Positions 42,258 to 51,304 are shown, counted from the stretch's first letter. The stretch is DNA of 64,000 nt from Cohnella rhizoplanae (GCF_948329515.1 NZ_CAOJCN010000002.1:247740-311739); one strand, 5' to 3'. Translations and numbers: made by a program. The notes: generated by a model not told the origin, from the letters alone.

Positions 42258-42316
42258 CCGGCCGGGGATTTGCAAGTTCGTTAGAAGGTACAAAACGTTG
42301 ACTGAGGAGTACTCGC

Positions 42317-42907
42317 ATGTTCGCTTTTTCTCGCCAATTCGCCCCGCTGATTCTCGCCGGCTGCATTCTCTTCGCCGGTTTTTTGACGAGCGCTTACGCC
42401 TTCTTCACGAATTTTCACGACCGCGATTATGTCGCTCTCAACGCCAAAACCATCGTTCATCTGCAGCCGGGCGAATATAAAATTTTTTATGAATATAACG
42501 AGGCTACAAACAAAAGCGGACCGCTCGCGCTCATGTCAAATCACCAGAACGGCGGGATGCTCGATCTGGTGACCGTCATGGTAGACGACGGACGGTCGTC
42601 TTTGGATTTGGCCGAAGACACGTCCGATGTCTATATCGCCAAGCGCATGAAAGGCGAGCCGATCTATCGTTTTTCGGTTGAGCAAAAAGAGGCGTACGGC
42701 ATTACGCTGATCAGCAATGAGGCGGACCTGCAGGGGCAGGTAAGGTTCGCGGTGATGAGCGACTTTATCCGCGTCCTCGTATCGGCGCTCAAAAAATGGG
42801 GTCTATTTTTCGCTGCGGCAGCGCCTTTGCTGCTTGCGGATTTTATTTTGCATATTCGCCTGGAGAGACGCAAGATCGTCAAGACCAGACTGAGCATACA
42901 ACCTTAG
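42317..42907 (+). CDS. Hypothetical membrane protein with two helices and an extracytoplasmic domain
   Basis: A 196-residue protein. Helix 1 is at about residues 9-30 (FAPLILAGCILFAGFLTSAY), then about 120 residues outside the membrane beginning VALNAKTIVHLQPGEYKIFYEY, then helix 2 near 158-178 (WGLFFAAAAPLLLADFIL) and a basic cytoplasmic tail. The outer part is predicted to be beta-rich; no family is recognised. GAGGAG lies eight bases before the ATG at 42317. A truncated paralogue lies directly upstream. It is convergent with the CPBP protease gene. Function unknown. Confidence 0.75.
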   Translation: MFAFSRQFAPLILAGCILFAGFLTSAYAFFTNFHDRDYVALNAKTIVHLQPGEYKIFYEYNEATNKSGPLALMSNHQNGGMLDLVTVMVDDGRSSLDLAEDTSDVYIAKRMKGEPIYRFSVEQKEAYGITLISNEADLQGQVRFAVMSDFIRVLVSALKKWGLFFAAAAPLLLADFILHIRLERRKIVKTRLSIQP

Positions 42908-42921
42908 AGGCCCTGTCGCAC

Positions 42922-44607
42922 CTACGCCGTCGTGCCTAGGCTGCCGCCCCGGCGCCGGCGTCCGTGCAGCCAGGCGATCAGCATCGCGATGGCCGCAGGC
43001 AGGAACACGCTGACGATACCCGCGATATTGTCGGAGGACAGCCCGTCGGACAGCAGTTGGACGGCCATGAGGGCCGAATCGAGTACGACGTGGGCGAAGA
43101 TGACGGCCAAGAGGCCGAAGCGAAGCATGAACCAGGCGAACAAGGCGCCTACGATCATGAGCTCGATGAAGCGGGTCTGCCACGGGTATACGGCATAGCC
43201 GACATGGCCGAAGGCCCATACGGCCGTCGCGGGCAGCACCGCGATCACCGTAACCAGCCGGGAGCCCCCGGTGCCGGAGGCTGCATTCGAGCCGCCCGTT
43301 CCGCCCGCCGGCTTGGACCTCCGCAGCGCGTCGAGCCACTTGCGCACGAGGCCGATGCCGAAAAACCGGGTCTGGATCTCCTCGGAAATGCCGGCGCACC
43401 AAGCCAGCAAGGGCAGCAGCCACGGATAATACATATTGTAGACGGACTGGCTGGGGTCGGAGCCGTAATAACTCCCGAGCAGCAGCCCGAGCCCGGTCAA
43501 AATGACGGTCTGCGCGCCGAGCAGGATGACGGCGAGCATATATCCCTGCTTCATGGCCGTCTTGACCTGACTTCCGTAATCGGCATCCTGCCAGCGCGGC
43601 CACAGGGAGCGGCCCATCGCGCGCCACAAGCCGTCGCCGCCGACCGCCGCGAAGTAGGTGAGGAGCGCCTGGATGAAGAGAATAACGACGTTTACGATGA
43701 GCATGGCGGTCGCGCCGCTATCGGAAGCGATCGCGTTCATGTCCGCGGACGAGGCGCGCAGTCCGGGACGCAGGTTGAACATGAACCCTGCGTACATGAG
43801 GAAAAAGGCGGCGCTGAGGAACAACCCTCGCTTAAACGAAGTCCACCCTCTGCACGCGGCGGCGTAGATGACGGCGAGCACGAACATGACGATCTGGGGC
43901 AGCAGGAAGCCCGTCATGGACAGCTTGTCGGCGATCTTGCGCTGATGCGCGATCTCGTCGGTGAACGCGGCGGGCAGCGCGTACCGGTACAGCAACACTT
44001 TGCCGGGCTTCACGAGCAGCTGCAGATGCGCGTCCGACAGCCCGGACTTGCGGCTCTGCAGGATGACGGAGCCGCCCTCCGTCAAGCTTCCGACCGGCTC
44101 CCAGGCTCCTGCGTCGAAGCCGAGCTGCGTCTTGAGCCAGGAGAGCGCTTCGGCGGTCAACGCCTCGACATCGCGGGCGGCAGCCTTGTCGACGCCGCCC
44201 GAGGCAGCGCCGACGCGCGCCCAGCCGACGACCTCGCCCGTCTCCATGTGGACGGATACGCGGTCCACGCTCCCGTCGGCCGCATGCAGATCCACCGCGT
44301 AGACGTCCGTCGGATAGCGCGCGTCCCAGTCGCGGTCGTATTCGTCGGACAGCTTGTGCTTGGTCATGTAAGCGGCCATCCGGTCGTCCCCAACATGCGT
44401 GATCGACGCGTCCGACCCTTTTCCCGGATCCGTCCCCCAATGGTCCGCGGCGTACGCGAACGCAATGCGCTTCGCCTCTCCGCGGCTGATCGAGGCGGCA
44501 TCGCCTCTTATAGCCGGCGCGATCGCAGGCAATACTTGCATGAAAAGGAAAATAAGAAGGCCGATTCCCGCGGCGACCGTCCATTTGGATGATCTCAAAT
44601 TATCCAC
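42922..44607 (-). CDS. CPBP family intramembrane metalloprotease with N-terminal extracytoplasmic region
   Basis: A 561-residue polytopic protein. After an N-terminal helix there is a hydrophilic part (about 30-225) that includes a PepSY-like feel (VSVHMETGEVVGWARVG). From about 230 there are multiple membrane segments. The CPBP signature is present: motif 1 EEIQTRFFGIG (near residue 410), motif 2 FGHVGY (near 470) and motif 3 HVVLDS (near 505), giving the glutamates and histidines expected for the active site. Relatives include CAAX-prenyl-protease-like and bacteriocin-immunity proteins; the substrate is unknown. The start is a GTG at 44607 with GGAATCGGA just upstream. An insertion rich in Gly/Ser lies near residue 430-445. 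Confidence 0.82.
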   Translation of the reverse strand: MDNLRSSKWTVAAGIGLLIFLFMQVLPAIAPAIRGDAASISRGEAKRIAFAYAADHWGTDPGKGSDASITHVGDDRMAAYMTKHKLSDEYDRDWDARYPTDVYAVDLHAADGSVDRVSVHMETGEVVGWARVGAASGGVDKAAARDVEALTAEALSWLKTQLGFDAGAWEPVGSLTEGGSVILQSRKSGLSDAHLQLLVKPGKVLLYRYALPAAFTDEIAHQRKIADKLSMTGFLLPQIVMFVLAVIYAAACRGWTSFKRGLFLSAAFFLMYAGFMFNLRPGLRASSADMNAIASDSGATAMLIVNVVILFIQALLTYFAAVGGDGLWRAMGRSLWPRWQDADYGSQVKTAMKQGYMLAVILLGAQTVILTGLGLLLGSYYGSDPSQSVYNMYYPWLLPLLAWCAGISEEIQTRFFGIGLVRKWLDALRRSKPAGGTGGSNAASGTGGSRLVTVIAVLPATAVWAFGHVGYAVYPWQTRFIELMIVGALFAWFMLRFGLLAVIFAHVVLDSALMAVQLLSDGLSSDNIAGIVSVFLPAAIAMLIAWLHGRRRRGGSLGTTA

Positions 44608-44798
44608 TCCGATTCCGTATTAATCTGAAAAAGCGTATACATCGTCGATTTAACCGTTATATCTGGTCCTTCCGCTTAGTATCGATCGGAATTGGAGCCA
44701 AAACAAGAGAAAGAGTTAGAAACCCCGTAAAAAAGCTGTTACATGGTCTAATAACGTCCGTATATCCTCATACAAGGCGATATTTCGCATTTCTGCTG

Positions 44799-44827
44799 TT
44801 GTGCGTACCTATAGGACAGACTATAAT
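44799..44827 (+). promoter_or_regulatory. Sigma-A promoter of the potassium transporter operon
   Basis: TTGTGC (44799-44804) and a perfect TATAAT (44822-44827) are 17 bases apart. The transcript would begin near 44834 and run through the riboswitch. Confidence 0.75.
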
Positions 44828-44874
44828 GCGGTGTAATGTTTTTTATGGAAAACGGGACCTTGCATCTCCATCAT

Positions 44875-45012
44875 ACTACCCAGCCGAATTTCCGCAAAGA
44901 AAACGGGGGAACCACTTAAGCATTCCGGGGTGAATTCCGCGCGCGAAGCGCCGGATAGGGCTGCCTGTTCTGGCCCGAACCCGTCAGCTAACCTCGTAGG
45001 CTGTCAGACAGG
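44875..45012 (+). ncRNA. ydaO/yuaA-type c-di-AMP riboswitch
   Basis: The conserved blocks appear in order: CGGGGGAACCACTT (44904 on), GGGGTGAAT (near 44927), and CCCGAACCCGTCAGCTAACC then TCGTAGGC (about 44973-45001). These match the ydaO-yuaA class (RF00379 type), which binds c-di-AMP and switches transcription off. A terminator follows at 45026. Its placement before ktr genes fits the known role of this riboswitch in potassium uptake control. The 5' boundary is approximate. Confidence 0.93.
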
Positions 45013-45025
45013 ATCGCCGTGCGCC

Positions 45026-45054
45026 AAGGCACTGGAGCTCCAGTGTCTTTTTTT
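45026..45054 (+). terminator. Riboswitch-controlled intrinsic terminator
   Basis: GGCACTGGAG and CTCCAGTGTC form a long perfect stem (45028-45047) followed by seven T. It lies between the riboswitch and ktrB and should form when c-di-AMP is bound. Confidence 0.88.
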
Positions 45055-45099
45055 GCGCGCATTTTGACCGTTTTTTGCCGACGCGAGGTGAAACGTGCT

Positions 45100-46443
45100 G
45101 TGTTCAGAAACATCATCGGATGGTTATACGCTTCCCCGCCACGCGTGCTGACGATCGGCTTCGCCGTCATCATCTCGATCGGAGCGCTGCTGCTGCGGCT
45201 GCCGATCTCCACCGTGTCCGGGGAACCGACGCCGTGGCTCGAGGCGTTTTTCGTTTCCAGCTCCGCGACCTGCGTGACGGGCCTGATGCGGCTCGATACG
45301 ATCGGATACTTCTCCGTCTTCGGCCGCTGGGTCATCCTGGCGCTCGTGCAGCTGGGCGGACTCGGCTTCATGACGATGGGTACGCTGTTCGCCTTTTTCG
45401 CCGGACGCCGTCTCTCGCTCAAGGACCGTCTCGTGCTGCAGGAAGCGATGAACCAGGGCAGTCTCGAAGGGATCGTGCGGCTGGTCAAGCGCGTCCTGAT
45501 CTATGCGCTCTGCATCGAGGCGGTCGGCGCGCTGCTCTTTACCTTCCGGTTCATGCACGAGATGCATTTCCGGCAGGCGCTTTATTATGGCGTATTCCAC
45601 AGCGTTTCTTTCTTTAACAACGGGGGCTTCGACCTGTTCGGCAACTTCCGGAGCATGGCAGGCTACGTCGGAGACCCCTATATGAACGTGCTCGCGATCG
45701 CGCTCATCGTGCTCGGCGGCGTCGGCTTCGTCGTACTGTCCGATCTGGTCGAGCTTCGGACGCGCCGCAAGCTGTCCTATCACTCCAAGGTCGTGCTGTG
45801 GGTGTCGGCCTTTCTCATCGTGCTGGGCACGGTCACGATCCTGATCTTCGAGTACACGAACGAGACGACGCTAGGTCCTCTTTCCTTCGGGGAAAAGCTG
45901 CTCGCCGCCGCGCTCCAATCCGTATCGACCCGCTCCGCAGGCGTCAGCACCGTCGACATCGGGTCTCTGCGGGACGCCACGCAGTTCGCGATGGTGCTGC
46001 TCATGTTCGTCGGCGCTTCGCCGGGCTCTACCGGCGGCGGCATCAAGACGACCGCGTTCGCGGTGCTCGCGGCCGCCGTATGGGCCATGCTCCGCGGCCG
46101 TACCGACGTCGTGCTGCTCGGCCTGCGCATCGAGCGGGCCAAGGTGAACCGCGCGATCACCGTGACGATGCTGTCGCTGGCCATCGTCATCGCGTCCGTC
46201 ATGATCCTCTCGATTACCGAGAAGCAGGCGTTCCTGGTCATTCTCTTCGAAGTCATGTCCGCCTACGCGACGGTGGGTTTATCGGCCGGGCTGACCGACG
46301 ACCTGTCGGCCTTCGGTCAGATCCTCATCATCGTCCTCATGTTCATCGGGCGACTCGGGCCGCTGACCATGACGTACGCGCTGGGCTCCAAGTCAGGACG
46401 CACTTTGTACCGCCATGCCGAGGGCCGCGTCATTATCGGGTAG
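45100..46443 (+). CDS. ktrB: Ktr/Trk potassium transporter membrane subunit KtrB, first copy
   Basis: A 447-residue K+ (Na+-coupled) transporter subunit with four MPM repeats. The four selectivity-filter segments are SSATCVTGL, HSVSFFNNGGFD, QSVSTRSAGVST and MSAYATVGLSAGL. The GASPGSTGGGIKTT membrane-loop region, which gates KtrB, is present. The start is taken as GTG at 45100, eight bases after GAGGTGA; the frame is open through the terminator upstream, but that part cannot be read. It lies downstream of a c-di-AMP riboswitch. The next gene encodes a second KtrB of the same length. Confidence 0.92.
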   Translation: MFRNIIGWLYASPPRVLTIGFAVIISIGALLLRLPISTVSGEPTPWLEAFFVSSSATCVTGLMRLDTIGYFSVFGRWVILALVQLGGLGFMTMGTLFAFFAGRRLSLKDRLVLQEAMNQGSLEGIVRLVKRVLIYALCIEAVGALLFTFRFMHEMHFRQALYYGVFHSVSFFNNGGFDLFGNFRSMAGYVGDPYMNVLAIALIVLGGVGFVVLSDLVELRTRRKLSYHSKVVLWVSAFLIVLGTVTILIFEYTNETTLGPLSFGEKLLAAALQSVSTRSAGVSTVDIGSLRDATQFAMVLLMFVGASPGSTGGGIKTTAFAVLAAAVWAMLRGRTDVVLLGLRIERAKVNRAITVTMLSLAIVIASVMILSITEKQAFLVILFEVMSAYATVGLSAGLTDDLSAFGQILIIVLMFIGRLGPLTMTYALGSKSGRTLYRHAEGRVIIG

Positions 46444-46468
46444 CACGAGAGCGAAGGAGGAGAGGGAT

Positions 46469-47812
46469 TTGCGCAAAAAAATATTCGCATGGCTGGTCGC
46501 CTCTCCCCCGCGGACGCTGGCGCTCGGCTTCGCCTTCATCATCGCGCTCGGCTCCTTCCTGCTGCATCTGCCGTTCGCGGCGAGCGACGGCGAGCAGACC
46601 CGTTATATCGACGCGCTCTTCACGGCGACCTCCGCCACCTGCGTCACCGGGCTGGTCGTCGTCGACACGGGCGACCACTACTCCATGTTCGGGGAGATCG
46701 TCATCCTGGCGATGATCCAGATCGGCGGACTGGGTTTCATGTCGATGGCCACCCTGTTCGCGATCTTCCTGAAGCGGCGCATCTCGCTCAAGGAACGGTT
46801 GATCCTGCAGGAGGCGCTCAACCAGAGCAGCATCGAGGGGATCGTCAGGCTCGTCCGCCGCGTCGTCCTGTATGCGCTGTCGGTCGAGGCGGCGGGAGCC
46901 CTTCTCTTTTCGATTCGCTTTCTTAGAGATATGAGCCCGGAGAGAGCGATATACTACGGGATCTTTCACTCGGTCTCGTTTTTCAACAATGCGGGGTTCG
47001 ACCTGATGGGAAGCTTCCGGAGCTTGACCGGCTACGTGGACGATCCCTGGGTTAATCTAGTCGCGATGGCGCTCATCGTTACGGGCGGTCTCGGGTTCGT
47101 GGTGCTGTCCGACTTGACCGACTGGCGCAGCGGACGCAGACTATCGTTGCACTCCAAGGTCGTGCTGTCGATGTCGGGGTCGCTGATCCTGTTCGGCGCG
47201 ATCGTCGTATTCGCGTTCGAGTATTCGAATCCCGGCACGATGGGGCCGCTCGATACGGGTACTAAGATCTTGTCCGCGTTCATGCAGTCGGTCAGTCCGC
47301 GCACAGCCGGCGTCAACACCTTGGACTTGACGGCCTTGCGCCAGGCGACGCAGTTTTTCATCATCCTTCTGATGTTCATCGGCGCATCGCCGGGCTCGAC
47401 CGGGGGCGGCATCAAGACGACGACGTTCGCTGCGCTGCTGGGCGCGGTATGGGCGATCATCCGTGGACGGGAGGACGTCGTCATGTTCAGGTACAGGCTC
47501 GCGCAGGAGCGCGTCTACAAGGCGTTGACGCTGACCTTGCTCGCGCTCGCGCTGGTGCTCGCGGCGACGATGATCCTGTCGACGACGGAGGACCACCATT
47601 TCCTCATGATCCTCTTCGAGGTGGTGTCCGCCTTCGGCACGGTCGGATTGACGATGGGGCTCACGACGGACTTGACCCTGTTCGGCAAGATCGTCATCAT
47701 GCTGATGATGTTCGCGGGGCGGCTCGGGCCGCTCACCCTCGGATACGCGCTCGTGCCGAAGCGGGACAAGGTGCTTTACAGAGAAGCGGAAGGCAAGATC
47801 ATCATTGGATAA
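46469..47812 (+). CDS. ktrB: Ktr/Trk potassium transporter membrane subunit KtrB, second copy
   Basis: A 447-residue paralogue of the preceding protein and equal in length. Filter segments are TSATCVTGL, HSVSFFNNAGFD, QSVSPRTAGVNT and VSAFGTVGLTMGL; the gating-loop region GASPGSTGGGIKTT is kept. The N-terminus (FAWLVASPPRTLALGF) mirrors the first copy (IGWLYASPPRVLTIGF). The TTG at 46469 follows GGAGGAGAGGG. The filter glycines are all present, so both copies should conduct K+. The two genes lie 25 bases apart and share one promoter and riboswitch. They may form alternative or mixed dimers on a single KtrA ring. Confidence 0.92.
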   Translation: MRKKIFAWLVASPPRTLALGFAFIIALGSFLLHLPFAASDGEQTRYIDALFTATSATCVTGLVVVDTGDHYSMFGEIVILAMIQIGGLGFMSMATLFAIFLKRRISLKERLILQEALNQSSIEGIVRLVRRVVLYALSVEAAGALLFSIRFLRDMSPERAIYYGIFHSVSFFNNAGFDLMGSFRSLTGYVDDPWVNLVAMALIVTGGLGFVVLSDLTDWRSGRRLSLHSKVVLSMSGSLILFGAIVVFAFEYSNPGTMGPLDTGTKILSAFMQSVSPRTAGVNTLDLTALRQATQFFIILLMFIGASPGSTGGGIKTTTFAALLGAVWAIIRGREDVVMFRYRLAQERVYKALTLTLLALALVLAATMILSTTEDHHFLMILFEVVSAFGTVGLTMGLTTDLTLFGKIVIMLMMFAGRLGPLTLGYALVPKRDKVLYREAEGKIIIG

Positions 47813-47830
47813 CGAAAGCGATGTGCCACT

Positions 47831-48493
47831 ATGAAAATGAATCAATTCGTGATCATCGGCCTGGGAAGGTTCGGAGCCAGCATCGGCAAGGAACTGATCG
47901 AGCTCGGCTACGAGGTGCTGGGCGTCGACCGGGACGAGGAGAAGGTGCAGGAGATGAGCCGCATCCTGACCCATACGGTCATCGCGGACGCGACGGACGA
48001 GGATACGCTGCGTTCGATCGGCGCGCGCAACTTCGACTGCGGCGTCGTCGCGATCGGGGACGACGTTCAGGCGAGCATCCTCGCGGCGATCCTCCTCAAG
48101 GAGCTGGGCGTCAAGAAGGTCGTCGCCAAGGCGGTCTCCGAGCTGCACGGGCGCGTGCTCGAGCGGATGGACGTAGACCGTATCATCTATCCGGAGCGGG
48201 ATATGGGCATCCGGGTGGCGCATCAGCTCGTGTCGCCCAACTTGCTCGACTACATCGAGCTGTCGGATAAGTATACGATCGCGGAACTTGGCGTGCCGGC
48301 TTGCCTGGCCGGCAAGTCGATCGAGGAGACCAATCCCCGCGGGAGGTACGGCTGCAGCATCGTGGCGCTGAACAACCGCAAGGGGATGATCGTGGCGCCG
48401 ACGGCCACGGACACGCTGTCCGAGGGAGACGTTATGGTCGTGATCGGCACGAACGAGCAGATCGAAGCGTTCCAGGAAGCGCTAGGCCAGTAA
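47831..48493 (+). CDS. ktrA: Ktr potassium transporter regulatory subunit KtrA
   Basis: A 220-residue cytoplasmic RCK protein. The N-terminal Rossmann domain has GLGRFGASIG (residues 10-19) and the acidic strand end VDRDE, which bind ATP/ADP; the C-terminal RCK_C domain (about 140-220) is of the type that binds c-di-AMP in KtrA. An octameric ring of KtrA gates a KtrB dimer. It is the only KtrA gene for two KtrB genes in the operon. No strong ribosome binding site is seen apart from GAAAG before the ATG at 47831. Confidence 0.93.
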   Translation: MKMNQFVIIGLGRFGASIGKELIELGYEVLGVDRDEEKVQEMSRILTHTVIADATDEDTLRSIGARNFDCGVVAIGDDVQASILAAILLKELGVKKVVAKAVSELHGRVLERMDVDRIIYPERDMGIRVAHQLVSPNLLDYIELSDKYTIAELGVPACLAGKSIEETNPRGRYGCSIVALNNRKGMIVAPTATDTLSEGDVMVVIGTNEQIEAFQEALGQ

Positions 48494-48580
48494 ATTCGTT
48501 CGGCCGAAAAAGGCGGGAAAGGTATGATATGGACCTCCTTCGCTCACGCTAACGGCAGCGCCGCATAGCGACAGGAGTGA

Positions 48581-49432
48581 ATGGAGATCATGCAGCATCG
48601 ACACGGTTGGAAGCGGTGGCTGACCGCGATCGCGGCAGGCCTGATGCTCGCCGGGACGGCTCTCGTGCCGGGGAGGGCGGACGGAGCGAGCGCGGCTCGG
48701 GAACAGCGCGCGGCGATGACCGCGTCAGCGGCGAGAGGGCATATGGCATCGGCGGCGCCCGTGAGCTGGGCGGACCTGCAGCGCCGTTACAGGGGCGTGT
48801 TCGTACTGCGCGCCGTAGCTTCGGGCGGCAGGCGCGTGGCGCTCACCTTCGACGACGTGCCGGACCCGCGATATACGCCGCTCGTGCTGAACGTACTGAA
48901 GCGCAAGCGGGTCCGCGCCACCTTCTTTGTCGTCGGGAGCCGCGCGGCCAAGCACCCCGCTTTGATGAGAAGGATCGTGAGCGAGGGCCATGCCGTCGGC
49001 AATCACACCTATTCGCATCCCGAGCTGCCCAAGCTGAGCCTGGGGCAGGTCGAGCGGGAGATCGAGCGCACCGGGGAGACGATCCGGGCGACGGCTGGCT
49101 TCGAGCCCGCCATGATCCGCCCGCCCTACGGCGACATCCGGCCGGCTCAGCTCGAATGGGCCAGATCCCGGGGGTACATCGTCGTCAATTGGGACGTCGA
49201 TTCCCAGGACTGGCGCCAGATTCCGGCGGGCGTCGTGCTCCGCAACGCCGTCAAGGGTCTGCGCCCGGGCTCGATCATATTGATGCACGCGGGCGGGGGC
49301 GCCGGGCAGAACCTGTACGGGACGGTGAATGCCCTGCCGCGGTTGATCGACCAGCTGCGCGCCAAAGGCTACGAGCTGGTGACGGTGCCCGAGCTGCTGC
49401 ATATCCCAGAGCGCAAGCGGAAGCCGGGTTAA
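48581..49432 (+). CDS. Exported polysaccharide deacetylase
   Basis: A 283-residue NodB-domain enzyme with an N-terminal signal peptide (WLTAIAAGLMLAGTALV). The five NodB motifs are seen: TFDD (here TFDDVPDP, with Val for the usual Gly), NHTYSHP, RPPYGD, DVDSQDW and ILMHAGG. The metal-binding D-H-H set is intact. It removes N-acetyl groups from peptidoglycan, chitin or another cell-wall glycan. Two ATG codons (48581 and 48590) are possible; both lie close to AGGAG/GGAG. It follows ktrA by 87 bases but is likely a separate unit. Confidence 0.87.
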   Translation: MEIMQHRHGWKRWLTAIAAGLMLAGTALVPGRADGASAAREQRAAMTASAARGHMASAAPVSWADLQRRYRGVFVLRAVASGGRRVALTFDDVPDPRYTPLVLNVLKRKRVRATFFVVGSRAAKHPALMRRIVSEGHAVGNHTYSHPELPKLSLGQVEREIERTGETIRATAGFEPAMIRPPYGDIRPAQLEWARSRGYIVVNWDVDSQDWRQIPAGVVLRNAVKGLRPGSIILMHAGGGAGQNLYGTVNALPRLIDQLRAKGYELVTVPELLHIPERKRKPG

Positions 49433-49483
49433 CGGGCGGAGGATCGCGGAATCTGGCATTCGGCTTGCGCCGGCCGCCATGCG

Positions 49484-49526
49484 AAAAAAGACCGCAATCT
49501 CCTTCTCGGGAAGGCGATTGCGGTCT
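49484..49526 (-). terminator. Intrinsic terminator of the LysM-3D gene
   Basis: ACCGCAATCTCCTTC and GAAGGCGATTGCGGT pair, with a T-run on the leftward strand (AAAAAAG at 49484-49490). Confidence 0.85.
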
Positions 49527-49540
49527 CGGGCGCATCCGGA

Positions 49541-50179
49541 CTATTTCAGCACGTACAGGTTAACGTATTGATAGCCGAACTTGCTGACCTTGTCCCGGGT
49601 TCCGGGGACGAAGATGTCGATCCGGTTGCCCTTGATGGCGCTCCCGGCATCGGTAGCGACGGCGTACATGCCGCCCGCGGGCAGTCCGTCGAAGCTGTAG
49701 CCCGTAATGTACACCTTGGTGCCGAGCGGTATCACCTTCGGATCGACGGCTATCGTGCCCAGCTTAAGCGGATTGCCGAAGTAGTCGACGGGTCCCCAGG
49801 CATTTTCTTCGAGCGACGCGGAGTATGCGGTGGCCTTCATTTGAATGGCCGTGGCGTAGGGCAGCTTATCGCCCGAGGTCGTCTTGACGAGCTTGGCGGA
49901 CGGGGAGGCCGCGGCGGGTTGCGCGGACTTGGCGGCCGCATTAGCCGCCGCAGGCGCCGGGATCGAGAGTTTGAGGCCTGCGTAAATGTTTTTCGCATCT
50001 ACGTTCGGATTGAAGCTGATCAGTTTCTGCAGCGGTACGCCGAACTTTTTGGACAGCGTCCAGAACGTGTCCTTGTCCGTGGCGGTATAGGACGTGGCGG
50101 CAAAAGAAGCTGCCGCGGGCAACGCCAGCGCAGCGCCCAGCGCCAGGGCGGCGGCCCGTATTCCCAAGCGATAACGCAT
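49541..50179 (-). CDS. LysM and 3D-domain cell-wall protein
   Basis: A 212-residue exported protein. Signal peptide to about residue 28 (AAASFA), one LysM repeat (about 30-74; YTATDKDTFWTLSKKFGVPLQ), an Ala/Pro linker, then a 3D domain (about 112-212) with the MKATAYSASLEEN opening, IAVDPKVIPLGTKVYITGY, and the three-aspartate region AVATDAGSAIKGNRIDIF. 3D domains occur in lytic transglycosylase-like enzymes such as those of the YocH/Rpf-like group, so it probably cuts peptidoglycan. It is transcribed away from the LysR gene with its own terminator. Confidence 0.88.
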   Translation of the reverse strand: MRYRLGIRAAALALGAALALPAAASFAATSYTATDKDTFWTLSKKFGVPLQKLISFNPNVDAKNIYAGLKLSIPAPAAANAAAKSAQPAAASPSAKLVKTTSGDKLPYATAIQMKATAYSASLEENAWGPVDYFGNPLKLGTIAVDPKVIPLGTKVYITGYSFDGLPAGGMYAVATDAGSAIKGNRIDIFVPGTRDKVSKFGYQYVNLYVLK

Positions 50180-50356
50180 ATGTATTCACCCTCCGGTTCG
50201 ATATCGTGCGATTAGCGTAGCACGATCCCTCGAATCGGGTTAAGTGGTAATGGGCGCCTCCGCTGGGTACTTCAGGATATCTGAGCGGCTCTCTCATACG
50301 AGATCGGCGGAGCGGCGGGCAATCGCAGCCGATCATGAGAAAAATGAAAAATGGAA

Positions 50357-51265
50357 TCAGCTCTGCCGGCTGCCTCTTCCGAACAAAGCGATCGTCTCTT
50401 CGATTAAATAGCGCGTAGACGGCGCGAGCCAAGCGAGATCGCCATAGATGAGCGAAGTCGTGCGCTTGAACTCCTCCAGCTCGCGGATGCGCACGATGTA
50501 CAGGTCGTTGTCGCTCAGCATCTGCGGGCGCAGGTAGGACTTCGGCAGCATCGTGCCCGCGCGGCTCGCGCCGAGCAGGCGCACGATCGCCTCGAACGAG
50601 TCGATCTCCATTCGCACGTCGGGCTTCACGCTGTATTGCCGGAACAGCTCGTCGGTCAGATTGCGGTACCAAGTGCCCGGCGCGAACAAGATCATCGGCA
50701 GCCCGTTCAGATCGCTCATCGACAGCTGCGTGCGTTCGACGATGAAGTGCGAGCGCGGCAGCACCAGCACGACCGTGTCGTCGAACAGCGGCGTGCTCGT
50801 GATCGCCGGATCGTCTTCGACCGAGGAGGCCACGAGACCGAAGTCGACCTTGCGTTCCTTGACCAGCGTCGCGATCTCGTGCGTTTTCCCGGTGACCGCC
50901 TTGATCTCGAGGTTCGGATGCTTCTCCGTCATGGCGGTGATCAGCTCGGGCAGCGTCGTCTGCAGCGTCGTGAGGCTCGCGCCGATCGTGGCCACCGGCG
51001 CTTCCGCCGTCTTGAAGGCGTTGAGCCGCTGGAGGTAGTCGCCGTGGAACCTGCGCAGCTCGAGCGCGAACTCGTAGGTGAACTGGCCCGCAGGGGTCAG
51101 CTCGAGGCGCTTGCCGATGCGGCGGAACAGATCGACCCCTAGCTCGCGCTCGAGGCGGGCGATTCTGCGGGAGAGCGCGGGCTGCGTCACGTTTAGTCTT
51201 TCTGCCGCCCGATTCAAGCTGCTTTGCTCGACGACAGTTGCGAAAACTCTCATATCTTCCAGCAT
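50357..51265 (-). CDS. LysR family transcriptional regulator (CcpC-like)
   Basis: A 302-residue LysR protein. The winged helix-turn-helix opens MLEDMRVFATVVEQSSLNRAAERLNVTQPALSRR (in pieces: SSLNRAAERL, QPALSRRIARLE). An effector-binding domain covers about residues 90-295. The start ATG at 51265 has GGAGG upstream; the frame continues open further but runs under sdhC on the other strand. It is divergent from sdhCAB, with a CTTAT-N11-ATAAG dyad between. Bacillus CcpC is a citrate-responsive LysR regulator of TCA genes. Regulation of sdh and perhaps odh is therefore plausible but is inference from position. Confidence 0.88.
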   Translation of the reverse strand: MLEDMRVFATVVEQSSLNRAAERLNVTQPALSRRIARLERELGVDLFRRIGKRLELTPAGQFTYEFALELRRFHGDYLQRLNAFKTAEAPVATIGASLTTLQTTLPELITAMTEKHPNLEIKAVTGKTHEIATLVKERKVDFGLVASSVEDDPAITSTPLFDDTVVLVLPRSHFIVERTQLSMSDLNGLPMILFAPGTWYRNLTDELFRQYSVKPDVRMEIDSFEAIVRLLGASRAGTMLPKSYLRPQMLSDNDLYIVRIRELEEFKRTTSLIYGDLAWLAPSTRYLIEETIALFGRGSRQS

Positions 51266-51283
51266 GTGGATGAAACCTCCGCC

Positions 51284-51304
51284 CTTATGCCGATTCGTCA
51301 TAAG
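51284..51304. promoter_or_regulatory. LysR-type dyad between the regulator and sdhCAB
   Basis: CTTAT (51284-51288) and ATAAG (51300-51304) are an inverted pair separated by 11 bases (T-N11-A rule). Two further ATAAG copies lie at 51316-51320 and 51332-51336. This is a likely site for the LysR protein encoded next to it. Confidence 0.5.

Noticed and set aside
44589..44933. 114-codon rightward frame before ktrB
   Set aside because: It overlaps the promoter and runs into the c-di-AMP riboswitch.
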